A stretch of 37,344 bases of DNA from Lautropia sp. (GTDB taxonomy: Bacteria; Pseudomonadota; Gammaproteobacteria; Burkholderiales; Burkholderiaceae_E): assembly GCA_030532895.1 (NCBI GenBank), contig JAUNKF010000032.1:1-37344 (forward strand). Direction: 5' to 3'. Positions 16,482-27,281 of the stretch are shown one piece after another. Under the pieces are notes generated by a model. It was not told the origin of the DNA. It saw nothing but the letters and a program-made list of their open reading frames with translations, and ran no database searches. How positions within the stretch are numbered: the first letter of the stretch is position 1; every line of letters begins with the position of its first letter. Both the position numbers and the translations under genes were made by a program.

Positions 16482-16537
16482 CTCTAATTGTTTTTATCAA
16501 TAAGAAAAAACTAATTGTTAAAAACAATGAACTCTAA
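16480..16537. repeat. AT-rich inverted repeat framed by direct repeats
   Basis: attgttttt (16487-16495) is a perfect inverted match to aaaaacaat (16520-16528). The octamer aactctaa occurs at both ends (16480-16487 and 16530-16537), and ctaattgtt also occurs twice (16484-16492, 16511-16519). It lies immediately upstream of the candidate promoter, so a regulator site is one reading; a relic of a tiny inserted element is another. Confidence 0.6.
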
Positions 16538-16621
16538 CCGCCTGCGCAACAGCGAGTCTCTCACCACGCTCGACTGGCAGATACCTGAGAGATATCTTCA
16601 ACCGACATGATCAGAAATAGC

Positions 16622-16661
16622 CGTTTTCCATACACATCGGCTGGAACGTGTATAGAAAACG
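16622..16661. repeat. 14-bp inverted repeat with 12-base loop
   Basis: cgttttccatacac (16622-16635) and gtgtatagaaaacg (16648-16661) pair at 13 of 14 positions. A further related piece, tgtatacacg, follows at 16669-16678. The sequence could be a dyad operator or a structured RNA; there is no T-tract to make it a standard terminator. Confidence 0.75.
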
Positions 16662-16878
16662 CCAAAATGTATACACGTAGTCCCTGATAGTGAAAGCAAA
16701 ACAGGGTCTCCGAATCGCGTCAGCACAACTTCGCGTCACTACACCTGATCCTATCGATCATCGCTGTGCTGCACTCCGGTTGTGTCGATGGCTCCTGCCC
16801 GTTCAGTCTGAGCCAACTTTTGGCGACCTCGGTAACAAGGCACAGCAGACGATGCCGACGTTATCCTGCTGCGGCCTC

Positions 16879-16903
16879 CTCAAGCTGGCTTGAGCAGCTT
16901 GAG
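16879..16903. repeat. Perfect 9-bp inverted repeat
   Basis: ctcaagctg (16879-16887) and cagcttgag (16895-16903) are perfect inverted copies separated by seven bases. No T-run follows on either strand. Possible operator or small hairpin. Confidence 0.6.
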
Positions 16904-17295
16904 CCGGATGAAGCTTCCCCCCAAACCAATTAGCCAATCAAACGAGCAAAACAGCCACACGGACAACTCAGCGAAAAACAAGGCTAATGTTTTTCAAAAA
17001 AACACAAATGGTTTCATAAAACCCGATGATATATCCAACGTTAAATCCACTTTACACCCTACGTCCCCCGGCCTAATCTGATCATAAAGTTGCAGCCTCG
17101 TTACATGGAAACTTTTCCGACACTTGGAAGCAGCCATGCATCGAGGACATGACAGAACGTCATCAATCACCTCATCCGTATTGCAAGGAGACAGACACAA
17201 CGCATATTCGGATGTTTGGTAGCCATTCAAAAAATGGCTTGGTCAAAAACGGATACCAAAGTTCATGCCAATACCCTCTACAAAAGGAGACTGTG

Positions 17296-17832
17296 ATGAA
17301 AACGATTACTCATCGAATTTCTGCCTTGGCAATTGCGATGCTTCTGTTCGCAGCCCTAGTGGGATATTCACCAACCTCTCATGCCGGAGGTTGCGGCTAT
17401 TATGACCCAGGCACCAAATTCCAAGAGCAGCTTATTTACGGCAATGTTCCGGGCATCGGGAACACACTCATCGGCAAACTATCCCTGTATTACAGCTCTG
17501 TATACAAGGGAACCAATATTGCATGTCTCACTCACGAGGGTATTGCCTACAACGTCCCTCTTCATACTGCGGTCAAGATCTGGCGCTGCGCTGCTCCCCC
17601 CAAACCCGGTTCTAATGGATGCGCTCATACCGACGCTTTTCATGAAGACATCGGCAGGCGATATAAACAGATTGCAGGGGCTGTTCAAGTGACTGGCACT
17701 CGTGATCGATGCGTCATCGTTTATGGACACATCCAGGTTCCCGGAACCAAGAGGGTGAAAATCGTCGTCATGAAACCAACCGGATGCCTATTCGCCACGG
17801 AGCCACAGGTGATCAACGGCACACTCCCGTGA
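17296..17832 (+). CDS. Secreted cysteine-rich protein of unknown function
   Basis: A 178-residue protein with a clear Sec signal peptide (KTITHR, then LAIAMLLFAALVG, predicted cut after SHA at residue 30). The mature part of about 148 residues contains six cysteines (in GGCGYY, IACLT, WRCAA, NGCAH, DRCVI and TGCLF), suggesting three disulfides in a secreted beta-rich domain. The pattern of a DIGRRYKQIAGAVQV segment followed by DRCVIVYG faintly recalls spore-associated protein A-like secreted proteins of actinobacteria, but this is weak. AAGGAG lies eight bases before the ATG at 17296; the frame is open back to 17149 but that part is not protein-like. It is more AT-rich than the surrounding genome and faces away from the glycosidase-like gene. 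No function is claimed. Confidence 0.75.
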   Translation: MKTITHRISALAIAMLLFAALVGYSPTSHAGGCGYYDPGTKFQEQLIYGNVPGIGNTLIGKLSLYYSSVYKGTNIACLTHEGIAYNVPLHTAVKIWRCAAPPKPGSNGCAHTDAFHEDIGRRYKQIAGAVQVTGTRDRCVIVYGHIQVPGTKRVKIVVMKPTGCLFATEPQVINGTLP

Positions 17833-17860
17833 CAAGTGCGTACTCCGCAGTGGAAACACA

Positions 17861-18055
17861 CAGCCGCTGTACCGTGATCATCCAGAGGAATCCCAGCCTC
17901 ATTGTGACGAAGTATGTACCCTGTGCAGCGGCGCCCCCAAAGCCGGCAGCCGAAGCTACACGCCCAAGTAAGCCACAGCCGCCGTACCGGGTGCATGCCG
18001 ACGAATCCATTACCGTCAGGTTGTGAGGAGGTATGTACCCGGTACGGCGGCCCCA
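17861..18055. repeat. Duplicated palindromic element, two diverged copies about 117 bp apart
   Basis: Left arms cagccgctgtaccg (17861-17874) and cagccgccgtaccg (17976-17989) match at 13 of 14 positions, offset 115. Right arms starting gtatgtaccc occur at 17912 and 18031, offset 119. In the second copy the left arm gccgccgtaccgggt is a perfect inverted match to acccggtacggcggc in the right arm, with about 50 bases between; the first copy pairs less well. So each copy is a palindrome and the pair is a tandem duplication. It lies 3' of the secreted-protein gene, before the phosphoribosyltransferase terminator. Confidence 0.75.
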
Positions 18056-18122
18056 CTCGAAGCACCGCCCGCCCTAAAACCCACAAATCAGCAAATCAGC
18101 AAAAATCTTGGCCTCCAACAGC

Positions 18123-18149
18123 AAAAAGGGCCAGCATCCCGCCAGCCCC
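18123..18149 (-). terminator. Rho-independent terminator after the purA-phosphoribosyltransferase transcript
   Basis: On the minus strand an eight-pair stem (GGGCTGGC with GCTGGCCC, two G-U pairs) around loop GGGAT is followed by TTTTT. It lies about 25 bases past the stop codon at 18175 and closes the long housekeeping run. Confidence 0.7.
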
Positions 18150-18174
18150 ATCAATCCGCACGCAAAACCCAACA

Positions 18175-18726
18175 TCAAGCGTGCTTGGCATCCACCTGAT
18201 AAGCCGCCATCGTAGGCGACCCCGTCCGCAACGCCTCGATGTCACACCCCTCATACAGCTCAAACGGCTGATGAATCCAGGGGCTTTCCGACATCCGCTC
18301 CACACAGTACTCCGGCTCGAACACCGAAATCGGTTTTTTCCACAACACTGCCGTGCGAATCTCGATGATGCCCGCGTGACGCTCTTGCAAGAACGGAATC
18401 AACTGGCGCAAGGTTTCGCCCGAATCCACCAGATCGTCGGCGAGCAGGATGCGGCCTGTCGTCACGTCTTCGGCCGAGCTGATCGTGGAGCCGATCTTCA
18501 GCTCGCCCTGCCCCACCACATTACCGGTCGTGCGATACGAGCTGGTTGTCATCACCCCCAAGGGTTTCTCGAAAATCCGTGACAGCACATCCCCCACCCG
18601 AAGCCCGCCACGCGCGAGCGCGATGACCGAGTCGAACTGCCAGCCCGAATCATGAATCTGCAAGGCGAGGCGCTCGATCAGGCGGTGATACTCGGCCCAG
18701 TCACAAAACAGATGTCCCTTGCTCAT
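18175..18726 (-). CDS. Purine-type phosphoribosyltransferase
   Basis: A 183-residue type I phosphoribosyltransferase. The PRPP-binding loop ILLADDLVDSGET is at 93-105 and the N-terminal strand VIALARGGLRVGDVLS at 34-49 is typical of guanine/xanthine/hypoxanthine enzymes, which salvage bases with PRPP. The C-terminal hood region (PWIHQPFE) also resembles Gpt/Hpt-type proteins. The exact base specificity cannot be read. It begins 39 nt after purA, a common pairing in betaproteobacteria that fits a role in purine metabolism. The ATG at 18726 fits the start of the fold. Confidence 0.88.
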   Translation of the reverse strand: MSKGHLFCDWAEYHRLIERLALQIHDSGWQFDSVIALARGGLRVGDVLSRIFEKPLGVMTTSSYRTTGNVVGQGELKIGSTISSAEDVTTGRILLADDLVDSGETLRQLIPFLQERHAGIIEIRTAVLWKKPISVFEPEYCVERMSESPWIHQPFELYEGCDIEALRTGSPTMAAYQVDAKHA

Positions 18727-18765
18727 GTTCAGCCTCTTGATGCTTGTCTGCTGCTTGTCAATTTC

Positions 18766-21250
<2,485 letters not shown>

Positions 21251-21254
<4 letters not shown>

Positions 21255-21445
21255 GAAAGCCACATCACCAACAGGCCCGCAAGCAGCAGGCTGAGGCCGA
21301 AGAAACGCAATTGGCCGTCACGTAGCCTGAGCAGGTGCTGAACGGTTTCGCGCCAAGCGGCAGGTGCCACAAAGAGCACGATGCCTTCCAGCAGCAACGC
21401 CAAACCAAAACCCAGTACCCAGGGCGAGACGGCCATGTCGTCCAT
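21251..21445 (-). CDS. DUF2065 (YjeT-like) small inner-membrane protein
   Basis: A 64-residue protein with two hydrophobic segments (about 8-28 and 47-63) separated by a basic loop containing LRLRDGQLRFFG, as in the DUF2065/YjeT family. Function is unknown; the gene is regularly found between hflC and hisZ or purA in proteobacteria. A second ATG three codons on (21436) is an equally likely start. Its stop overlaps hisZ by four bases. Confidence 0.88.
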
Positions 21446-21549
21446 CGACGAAATTCAGATCAGACAGGAATGGAGCGTGTCATGCACGGATTCGTCTCCG
21501 CGCTGGCCCCCAAACCGCAGGCACACAAGACGCCGCAAACGAATCCATC

Positions 21550-21570
21550 GGCCGCACCTCAGGTGCGGCC
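21550..21570 (-). terminator. Strong hairpin after hflC, possible terminator
   Basis: ggccgcacc and ggtgcggcc are perfect inverted copies around a three-base loop, 17 bases beyond the hflC stop. The run of T expected for an intrinsic terminator is weak on the minus strand, so it may be a partial terminator or an mRNA-stabilising hairpin. Confidence 0.5.
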
Positions 21571-21587
21571 CTCACACCACGCTGATT

Positions 21588-22505
21588 CTATCGGGAAGCC
21601 GGACTGAGCACAGCCGAACCGGGGTTGGTCTGCTTCTCGGCCCGTGCGCCACGGAAATACTTGAAGAAATCGGCTTCAGGATCGAGCACGAGCATGTCGG
21701 CCCGATCGGCAAAAGACGCGCGATAGGCTTCAAGGCTTCGGTAGAAGCTCGCGAACTCGGGGTTCTTCCCAAAGGCTTCGGCATAGATGCGGCTCGCTTC
21801 GGCGTCGCCCGCACCGCGCTCCTTCTGCGCGTCACGATAGGCATCGGCCATCAGCACCTCGCGCTGGCGGTCGGCATCGGCGCGGATCTTCTCGCCATCG
21901 GCAGCCCCCTTGGCGCGACGCTCGTTGGCCACGCGCTTGCGTTCGGACTGCATCCGCTCGAACACGCGTTCGGCCACATCCGGCGCAAAATCCACCCGCT
22001 TCAGGCGCACGTCCACGATGGTGACACCGATCTTCGACAGCTCGCTGGCCACCGCTTTGGAAACCTTCACGACGAGCTGGTCACGTGCGTCGGAAATCAC
22101 CTCTTTCACCGTGAGACGGGCAATCTCGTTGTTGAGCGCCGAGCGCAGCTGACGACCGATCCGGTCTTCGGCCAGCACCGGGTTGGAACCCACCGACACG
22201 AAGAACTGACGCGGATCACTGATGCGCCACTTCACATAGGAATCGACCTGAATGTTGATCTTCTCGGAGGTGATGAAGCGGTCGATCTCGTCGCTATCGT
22301 AGGTGAGCGTGCGTTTGTCGAAATAGCGCACCTCCTGAAACGGCGGCGGCAGCTTGAAATACAGCCCCGACTCCCCGATGACGCGCTTGATTTCACCCAG
22401 CGCGAACACGACGGCCGACTGGCGCTGATCGACGACGAACAGGCAAGAAAAGGCCAGCACGATCAGGATGCCGATCGTGGTCAACAAAACCATGAAACGA
22501 TTCAT
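21588..22505 (-). CDS. hflC: HflC, SPFH-domain modulator of the FtsH protease
   Basis: HflC and HflK form a large cage around the FtsH protease in the inner membrane and influence its choice of substrates. A single N-terminal membrane segment (about 5-24) precedes the SPFH/band-7 domain (VVDQRQSAVVFALGEI, then KLPPPFQEVRYFDKRTLTYD) and a charged coiled-coil with RMQSERKRVANERRAKG. The length of 305 residues is normal. The start has GGGAGA nine bases upstream. It lies 49 nt after hflK. Confidence 0.97.
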   Translation of the reverse strand: MNRFMVLLTTIGILIVLAFSCLFVVDQRQSAVVFALGEIKRVIGESGLYFKLPPPFQEVRYFDKRTLTYDSDEIDRFITSEKINIQVDSYVKWRISDPRQFFVSVGSNPVLAEDRIGRQLRSALNNEIARLTVKEVISDARDQLVVKVSKAVASELSKIGVTIVDVRLKRVDFAPDVAERVFERMQSERKRVANERRAKGAADGEKIRADADRQREVLMADAYRDAQKERGAGDAEASRIYAEAFGKNPEFASFYRSLEAYRASFADRADMLVLDPEADFFKYFRGARAEKQTNPGSAVLSPASR

Positions 22506-22554
22506 TGCTTTCTCCCGGCAGCGGCAGGGTCAATTCTCAACACGTGGCGGCGGA

Positions 22555-24009
22555 TCATCGGCTGTAACTCCGTTCACGACTTCTGAGCGCATTGACGCTG
22601 CCGGTGTTGTCGACCCGGTTGCCCATGTTGGCAGGCTGTGGGGTGTGGGTGCTGACAGGCGCCTGCTCCATCGCTGCCTCGTTGCGGCTGGCTGCGGCCT
22701 TCGGCGCACTGCCGGCCCCCGCTTTTTCCATCAACTTGTCGAGCGGCAAATACAAGAGGCTGCCATTGCTCTTGGCGTCCATGTAGACCTTGGTGGTGTT
22801 GGAGAAAATTTGCTGCATCGTCTCCAGATACATCCGCTCGCGCGTGACCGCCGGCGCTTTCGCATATTGCGACAGCACCTGGTCGAAGCGCAACGCATCA
22901 CCCTGGGCCTGCGCGATGACACGAGCCCGATAACCCTGAGCCTCCAGCACCAACCGGTCTGCCGTACCACGGGCACGCGGGATGATGTCGTTGGCATAAG
23001 CCTGGCCTTCGTTGATGAGGCGCTGACGATCCTGGTCGGCCTTGTTGGCATCCTCAAAAGCCGCTTGCACCTGCTCGGGCGGCTGGGCCTGCTGGATCGT
23101 GAGGTCGACCACGGTGATCCCGAGCTTGTAGCGATCCAGAATGGCCTGGGTCAGCTCCTGCGCATCTTCGGCAACTTGCGCCTTCTCTTCATAGAGCACC
23201 TCATCGGTGCGCCGCCGCCCCACCACCTCACGGATGGCGGATTCGGCCACCTGCCGGATCAGCTCCTCGGAGCCGGCCGAGAGGTTGTTCTGAAAGAGGA
23301 AGTCATCGGGGTTGCCGATGCGGTACTGCACGGCAAACTGCAAATCGACGATGCTCTGGTCACCGGTGAGGATCAGCGACTCCTTCAGCACCTTGTTGCG
23401 CACCGAGTTGCGATAACCGATCTCGATCTGGCGCAGGCGCGAACGGTCGACGATTTCGGCGGTGTCGATGGGATACGGCATGCGCCACTGGATGCCGGCC
23501 TCGGTCGTCATGTACTTGAACTGACCGAAGCGCAGCACGGCGGCCACCTGCCCTTCCTGCACGATGTAAAAGCCGCTACCAAGCCACAGCAGGCCCGCCA
23601 CGGCACCGATGATGCCCAATCCCGTGAGCGCACCGCGCCCGGACATGGGGGTGGGCGGCTTGCGCCCCGGCGGCAACATGCCACCGCCATTGCCGCGCCC
23701 GCCGCGCTTGTTGCCAAAAAGGCCGTTGAGCTTGCCGCTCAGATCCTGCCAGAACTCATCCAGATCAGGCGGCCCTTCGGGCGGGCGCTGCTGTGGGAGC
23801 CGCTCGGGCGGACGAGCCGCGGGTGGCTGGTTGCCAGCAGGCGTGTGGCCACCGCCCAGCGCAGGCGGCGCAGGCTGCGGCTTGGGCGCCTCATTGGCTG
23901 GCTCAACCGGGGGGCGATCGGCCGATGGTGCGGGTGTCTGATCATGTGCGCCACCGGGGGAACCGGCACTACGCCCCCAGCCCGAATCATCATTGGAAGA
24001 CATCTGCAT
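22555..24009 (-). CDS. hflK: HflK, SPFH-domain modulator of the FtsH protease
   Basis: Partner of HflC in the membrane cage around FtsH. Residues 1-125 are a cytoplasmic Pro/Gly/Arg-rich tail that includes PDLDEFWQDLSGKLNGLFG (81-99), the family's usual N-terminal block. A membrane segment follows at about 126-147, then the band-7 domain (IVQEGQVAAVLRFG, WRMPYPIDTAEIV, VQYRIGNPDDFLF) and a coiled-coil with EDANKADQDRQRLINEGQAYAND. The N-terminal tail is longer and more proline-rich than in Escherichia coli HflK. The ATG at 24009 has AGG upstream; an ATG two codons on is an alternative. Confidence 0.97.
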   Translation of the reverse strand: MQMSSNDDSGWGRSAGSPGGAHDQTPAPSADRPPVEPANEAPKPQPAPPALGGGHTPAGNQPPAARPPERLPQQRPPEGPPDLDEFWQDLSGKLNGLFGNKRGGRGNGGGMLPPGRKPPTPMSGRGALTGLGIIGAVAGLLWLGSGFYIVQEGQVAAVLRFGQFKYMTTEAGIQWRMPYPIDTAEIVDRSRLRQIEIGYRNSVRNKVLKESLILTGDQSIVDLQFAVQYRIGNPDDFLFQNNLSAGSEELIRQVAESAIREVVGRRRTDEVLYEEKAQVAEDAQELTQAILDRYKLGITVVDLTIQQAQPPEQVQAAFEDANKADQDRQRLINEGQAYANDIIPRARGTADRLVLEAQGYRARVIAQAQGDALRFDQVLSQYAKAPAVTRERMYLETMQQIFSNTTKVYMDAKSNGSLLYLPLDKLMEKAGAGSAPKAAASRNEAAMEQAPVSTHTPQPANMGNRVDNTGSVNALRSRERSYSR

Positions 24010-24039
24010 GCAAGAACCTGTTGAAGAGGAAAGGCAGGG

Positions 24040-25209
24040 TTAAACGGCATCCGAATCGTGCTCTTCGGCCGATTCAGCCAGCTCGCCGAAGGGATCGACA
24101 CCGTCCAGCCCGGATGCGAAGGATTCGTCATCCGGTGTCGGGAATGCGTTATGCAGCGCCTGTGCCCGTAGCACCTCGCGCAACAGATCAACGCCCTCCC
24201 CTGTTTGGGCGCTCAATGACAAACTGCTGATCCTACCATAGGCATCGTGCCGCAGACCGGGTTCGGTGCCTGTCTGGTCGATCTTGTTGAAGACCAGTAT
24301 CTGCTCGATGTCACCCGCGCCGATTTCAGCGATGACCTCATTGACGGCCTCGATCTGAATGTCCCGATCGGCCGAGCCGGCATCGACCACATGCAGGAGC
24401 AGATCGGCTTCAGCCGTTTCTTCGAGAGTGGCACGGAAAGCCGCCACGAGACCGTGTGGCAAATCCCGGATGAAGCCCACGGTGTCGGACAGCACGATGT
24501 CCTGGCCATGACCGCCCAGGTTGAGCCGACGCGTGAGCGGATCAAGCGTGGCAAAGAGCTGATCGGCCGCCAGGGCACCGGCACGGGTCAGCCGATTGAA
24601 GAGCGTGGACTTGCCCGCATTGGTGTAACCCACGAGCGAAACCCGCAACGCCTCACCGCGCTGACGCGCCCGCCGCCGCGTGCGGCGTTGGCGCTCGACT
24701 TTCTGCAGCCTGGCACGCAAGCGGCGAATCTTGTCATCGATCATCCGCCGATCCAGCTCCAGCTGGGTTTCACCGGGGCCGCCACGCACGCCGATGCCGC
24801 CGCGCTGGCGTTCCAGGTGCGACCACATCCGCACCAGGCGCGACGCCTGATGCTGAAGGCGTGCCAGCTCGACCTGCAGCTTGCCTTCGTTGCTGCGGGC
24901 GCGCTGCGAGAAGATCTCGATGATCAGCTCGGTACGGTCGGCCACCTGCAGGCGCCACAGGCGTTCGAGGTTGCGCTGCTGGATGGCACTGATCGGGTGA
25001 TCGAAGAGGACAAGACCGATCTTGGCCGCCTTCAGTTGCTCGCCCAGCCGCTCGGCTGCCCCCGCCCCCAGGTAATAGGCAGGGTCTGGCTTGGGACGGC
25101 GCAGCACCTCGCGCAGCACGGGCGTCAGCCCGGCAGAGCGGGCGAGCGCGTCCAGCTCATCGAGGTCGTCGGCGGTGATCCGCTGGCCCTGGGTGGCCAC
25201 GGACAACAA
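24040..25209 (-). CDS. hflX: HflX, ribosome-rescue GTPase
   Basis: HflX is a GTPase that binds the 50S subunit and splits stalled ribosomes. Seen are the N-terminal nucleotide-binding half (AAKIGLVLFDHPISAIQQRNLER, then GKLQVELARLQH and GGIGVRGGPGETQLELDRR), then the G domain with GYTNAGKS (194-201), DTVGFIRDLPHGLVAAFRATLEE and NKID. The start shown is a TTG at 25209. The conserved first strand seems to start about eight residues before it (KPDQVALLSV), and the frame stays open upstream into hfq without any ATG or GTG, so the true start may be a CTG at 25272 overlapping the hfq stop. Short C-terminus after the G domain. Confidence 0.93.
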   Translation of the reverse strand: MLSVATQGQRITADDLDELDALARSAGLTPVLREVLRRPKPDPAYYLGAGAAERLGEQLKAAKIGLVLFDHPISAIQQRNLERLWRLQVADRTELIIEIFSQRARSNEGKLQVELARLQHQASRLVRMWSHLERQRGGIGVRGGPGETQLELDRRMIDDKIRRLRARLQKVERQRRTRRRARQRGEALRVSLVGYTNAGKSTLFNRLTRAGALAADQLFATLDPLTRRLNLGGHGQDIVLSDTVGFIRDLPHGLVAAFRATLEETAEADLLLHVVDAGSADRDIQIEAVNEVIAEIGAGDIEQILVFNKIDQTGTEPGLRHDAYGRISSLSLSAQTGEGVDLLREVLRAQALHNAFPTPDDESFASGLDGVDPFGELAESAEEHDSDAV

Positions 25210-25268
25210 GGCGACCTGGTCAGGTTTCGGCCCCTGCTCGCTGGCCTTCTGGGCCGTGAACTGCGTTT

Positions 25269-25505
25269 TCAGTGTGCGCCACCGTCTGGCTGGAAGTCGA
25301 TCGGACGACCAGGCACCACCGTGGAGATGGCATGCTTGTAGACCATCTGCGTCACGGTGTTGCGCAATAGCACCACGTACTGGTCGAAGGATTCGATCTG
25401 GCCCTGCAGCTTGATGCCATTGACGAGATAGATCGAGACCGGCACATGCTCCTTGCGCAGCTGGTTGAGAAACGGGTCTTGTAGTTGTTGGCCTTTGTTG
25501 CTCAT
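25269..25505 (-). CDS. hfq: RNA chaperone Hfq
   Basis: A 78-residue Sm-like protein that forms a hexameric ring and helps small RNAs pair with mRNAs. The N-terminal [19 protein letters not shown], the Sm1 stretch [27 protein letters not shown] and the YKHAIST Sm2 motif are all intact. The C-terminal tail is short (about ten residues), as in many betaproteobacteria. The start at 25505 is set by homology; a weak GAAGAA precedes it. Position upstream of hflX is the classical hfq-hflX-hflKC order. Confidence 0.98.
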   Translation of the reverse strand: MSNKGQQLQDPFLNQLRKEHVPVSIYLVNGIKLQGQIESFDQYVVLLRNTVTQMVYKHAISTVVPGRPIDFQPDGGAH

Positions 25506-25709
25506 GATTCTTCTAGTGATAAGGGTCAGCGGGTCACCGCGCAACGCGCGTCGGAACCCGTGTTTTGAGCGTCGAGAACGCTCACTTTAACTCAAATTGG
25601 TACCAACCGTCTGTTTTCTGGTACGAAACCGCCTTCGGCAAGCCGGAGATCCGGTACCTGGGACAGTTTGACCGACTCGGTTGCATGGATGACACCTGCG
25701 TTCCAAATA

Positions 25710-25743
25710 GGGGCAAAGGCCCGCTTTGCAATGCCTTGGCCCC
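25710..25743 (-). terminator. Imperfect hairpin after der, possible terminator
   Basis: ggggcaaagg (25710-25719) and ccttggcccc (25734-25743) pair at nine of ten positions around a 14-base loop, about 20 bases past the der stop. Only a TATTT follows, so termination strength is doubtful. The rest of 25506-25762 contains no gene and presumably the hfq promoter. Confidence 0.4.
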
Positions 25744-25762
25744 TGGTTTCAGGCAGGTGAAA

Positions 25763-27280
25763 TCATTTTTTGGGCGCATAGGGGTTGAGGCTGGCGCGAA
25801 ACTCGATGCGCAGCGGCGTGCCCTGCAGATCGAGACGCTCACGAAACCACCCCTCCAGATACCGCCGATAGCTGTCGGTGACTTTGTCCAGCGCGCTGCC
25901 ATGGATCACGATGACCGGCGGATTCTGCCCGCCCTGGTGCGCATAGCGCATCTTGGGCCGGAACGGCCCCTGGCGCGGTGGCGGCTGATGCTGAACGGCA
26001 GCCTGCATCATGCGCGTGAGCTTGGGTGTGGAAAGCTTGCGGGTGGCAGCAGCACGCGCATCGTCCACGGCCTTCATCAGCCGGTCGAGCGAGCGACGCT
26101 TCAAGGCCGAGATCGTCAGCATCGGCGCCCAATCCAGAAAATACAGCTTGCGCTCGAACTCGCGTACTACATCCCGGCGCTCGTCGGCCGGCACCGCATC
26201 CCATTTGTTCAGCGCGATGACGAGCGCCCGGCCCGCCTCGAGGATGTAGCCGGCAATGGCGGCATCCTGCTCCGAGACACCTTCGACTGCATCGATCATC
26301 AGCACGGCCACGTTGCAGTCCTCGATGGACTGCAGGGTTTTGACGACCGAGAATTTCTCGACGGTGTCGAAAACCTTGCCCCGACGACGCAGGCCGGCCG
26401 TGTCGATCAGCTGGTAATCACGCTCGCCAAAGCGGAAATCGACCGCGATCGAATCGCGGGTGGTGCCCGGCTCATTGAAGGCGATCAGGCGCTCCTCGCC
26501 CAGCAAGGCGTTGATCAGCGTGGATTTGCCGCTGTTCGGACGTCCGACGATCGCCACCCTCACCTGCCGGTCGGCCTGTTGGGCGTCGATCTCGGCGCCG
26601 GTCAACCCGCCTTCGGTGGCCGCGTCGGCCTTGCGCACGAGCTTGCCGGCGGCATGCTGCTTTTCAGCCGCCTTGGCCGCCTTCAGCGCCGCCTGCTGGC
26701 GCCGCCGCCGGTCCCGCCGGGTGTCGGTGTCGAAGCCTTCTTCTTCCGGCGTTTCTTCGCCGTCGTCGAAGCCCCGCTCGGCCAGATCATCGAGGCAAGC
26801 CTCGATCATCGCGTGCACGCCATCGCCGTGCGTGGCCGAGATCGCCATCGGCTGCCCCAGCCCGAGCGCGTGGAACTCGGCGGCCGCCATCGGCCGCGAG
26901 ATGCCTTCGGTCTTGTTCACCACCAGCAGCACCTGGCGCGCCGTGCGTCGCAGCTCCTTGGCGATTTCCTCGTCACGCGCCGTCAACCCCTGACGACCAT
27001 CGACGACGAAGATGACCACATCTGCCTCGATGACGGCCTGGCGTGTCTGACGCGCCATCTGCTCGGCCACCCCCGAGGCGGCCACCGGCTCGAAGCCACC
27101 GGTGTCGATCAGCACGACCCGACGCCCACCGATGGTGGCCGGGCCGTAGTGACGATCCCGCGTGAGGCCCGGAATGTTGGCCACGAGCGCATCGCGCGAG
27201 CGGGTCAGGCGGTTGAAGAGCGTCGATTTGCCCACATTGGGGCGTCCAACCAGCGCAATGACCGGTACCGTTTGATTCAT
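25763..27280 (-). CDS. der: Der (EngA), tandem-GTPase ribosome assembly factor
   Basis: Der has two GTPase domains and a KH-like C-terminus and is needed for 50S subunit maturation. First G domain: GRPNVGKS (12-19), DTGGFEP (59-65), NKTE (122-125). Second: GRPNSGKS (246-253), [14 protein letters not shown]. The C-terminal KH-like domain ends with [16 protein letters not shown]. The linker between G domains (about 170-238) is unusually long and rich in Glu, Arg, Lys and Ala. The ATG is separated by one base from the bamB stop. Confidence 0.98.
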   Translation of the reverse strand: MNQTVPVIALVGRPNVGKSTLFNRLTRSRDALVANIPGLTRDRHYGPATIGGRRVVLIDTGGFEPVAASGVAEQMARQTRQAVIEADVVIFVVDGRQGLTARDEEIAKELRRTARQVLLVVNKTEGISRPMAAAEFHALGLGQPMAISATHGDGVHAMIEACLDDLAERGFDDGEETPEEEGFDTDTRRDRRRRQQAALKAAKAAEKQHAAGKLVRKADAATEGGLTGAEIDAQQADRQVRVAIVGRPNSGKSTLINALLGEERLIAFNEPGTTRDSIAVDFRFGERDYQLIDTAGLRRRGKVFDTVEKFSVVKTLQSIEDCNVAVLMIDAVEGVSEQDAAIAGYILEAGRALVIALNKWDAVPADERRDVVREFERKLYFLDWAPMLTISALKRRSLDRLMKAVDDARAAATRKLSTPKLTRMMQAAVQHQPPPRQGPFRPKMRYAHQGGQNPPVIVIHGSALDKVTDSYRRYLEGWFRERLDLQGTPLRIEFRASLNPYAPKK

Positions 27281-27281
27281 G

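Larger units (their letters stand above)
16433..17295. other. Long intergenic stretch with several inverted repeats
   Basis: About 860 bases between the two divergently transcribed secreted-protein genes. I see no convincing gene: short open frames at 16690-16893 and 16890-17081 lack ribosome sites and recognisable sequence. The stretch does contain three separate inverted repeats (listed individually) and AT-rich runs near 16980-17050. It probably carries the promoters of both flanking genes and perhaps a decayed gene or small RNA. Confidence 0.6.

Noticed and set aside
16690-17081. Two short plus-strand frames in the long intergenic stretch
   Set aside because: No ribosome sites, no homology I can see, and composition unlike the nearby secreted protein genes.
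17861-18055. Integron attC site
   Set aside because: The inverted arms are present but the conserved GTTRRRY and RYYYAAC core sites are not, and no integrase is nearby.
17721-18086. 121-codon minus-strand frame across the palindromic repeats
   Set aside because: It is formed largely by the repeat arms and the antisense of the secreted-protein gene.
22468-24024. 518-codon plus-strand frame
   Set aside because: Antisense shadow of hflK, which is a complete conserved gene.
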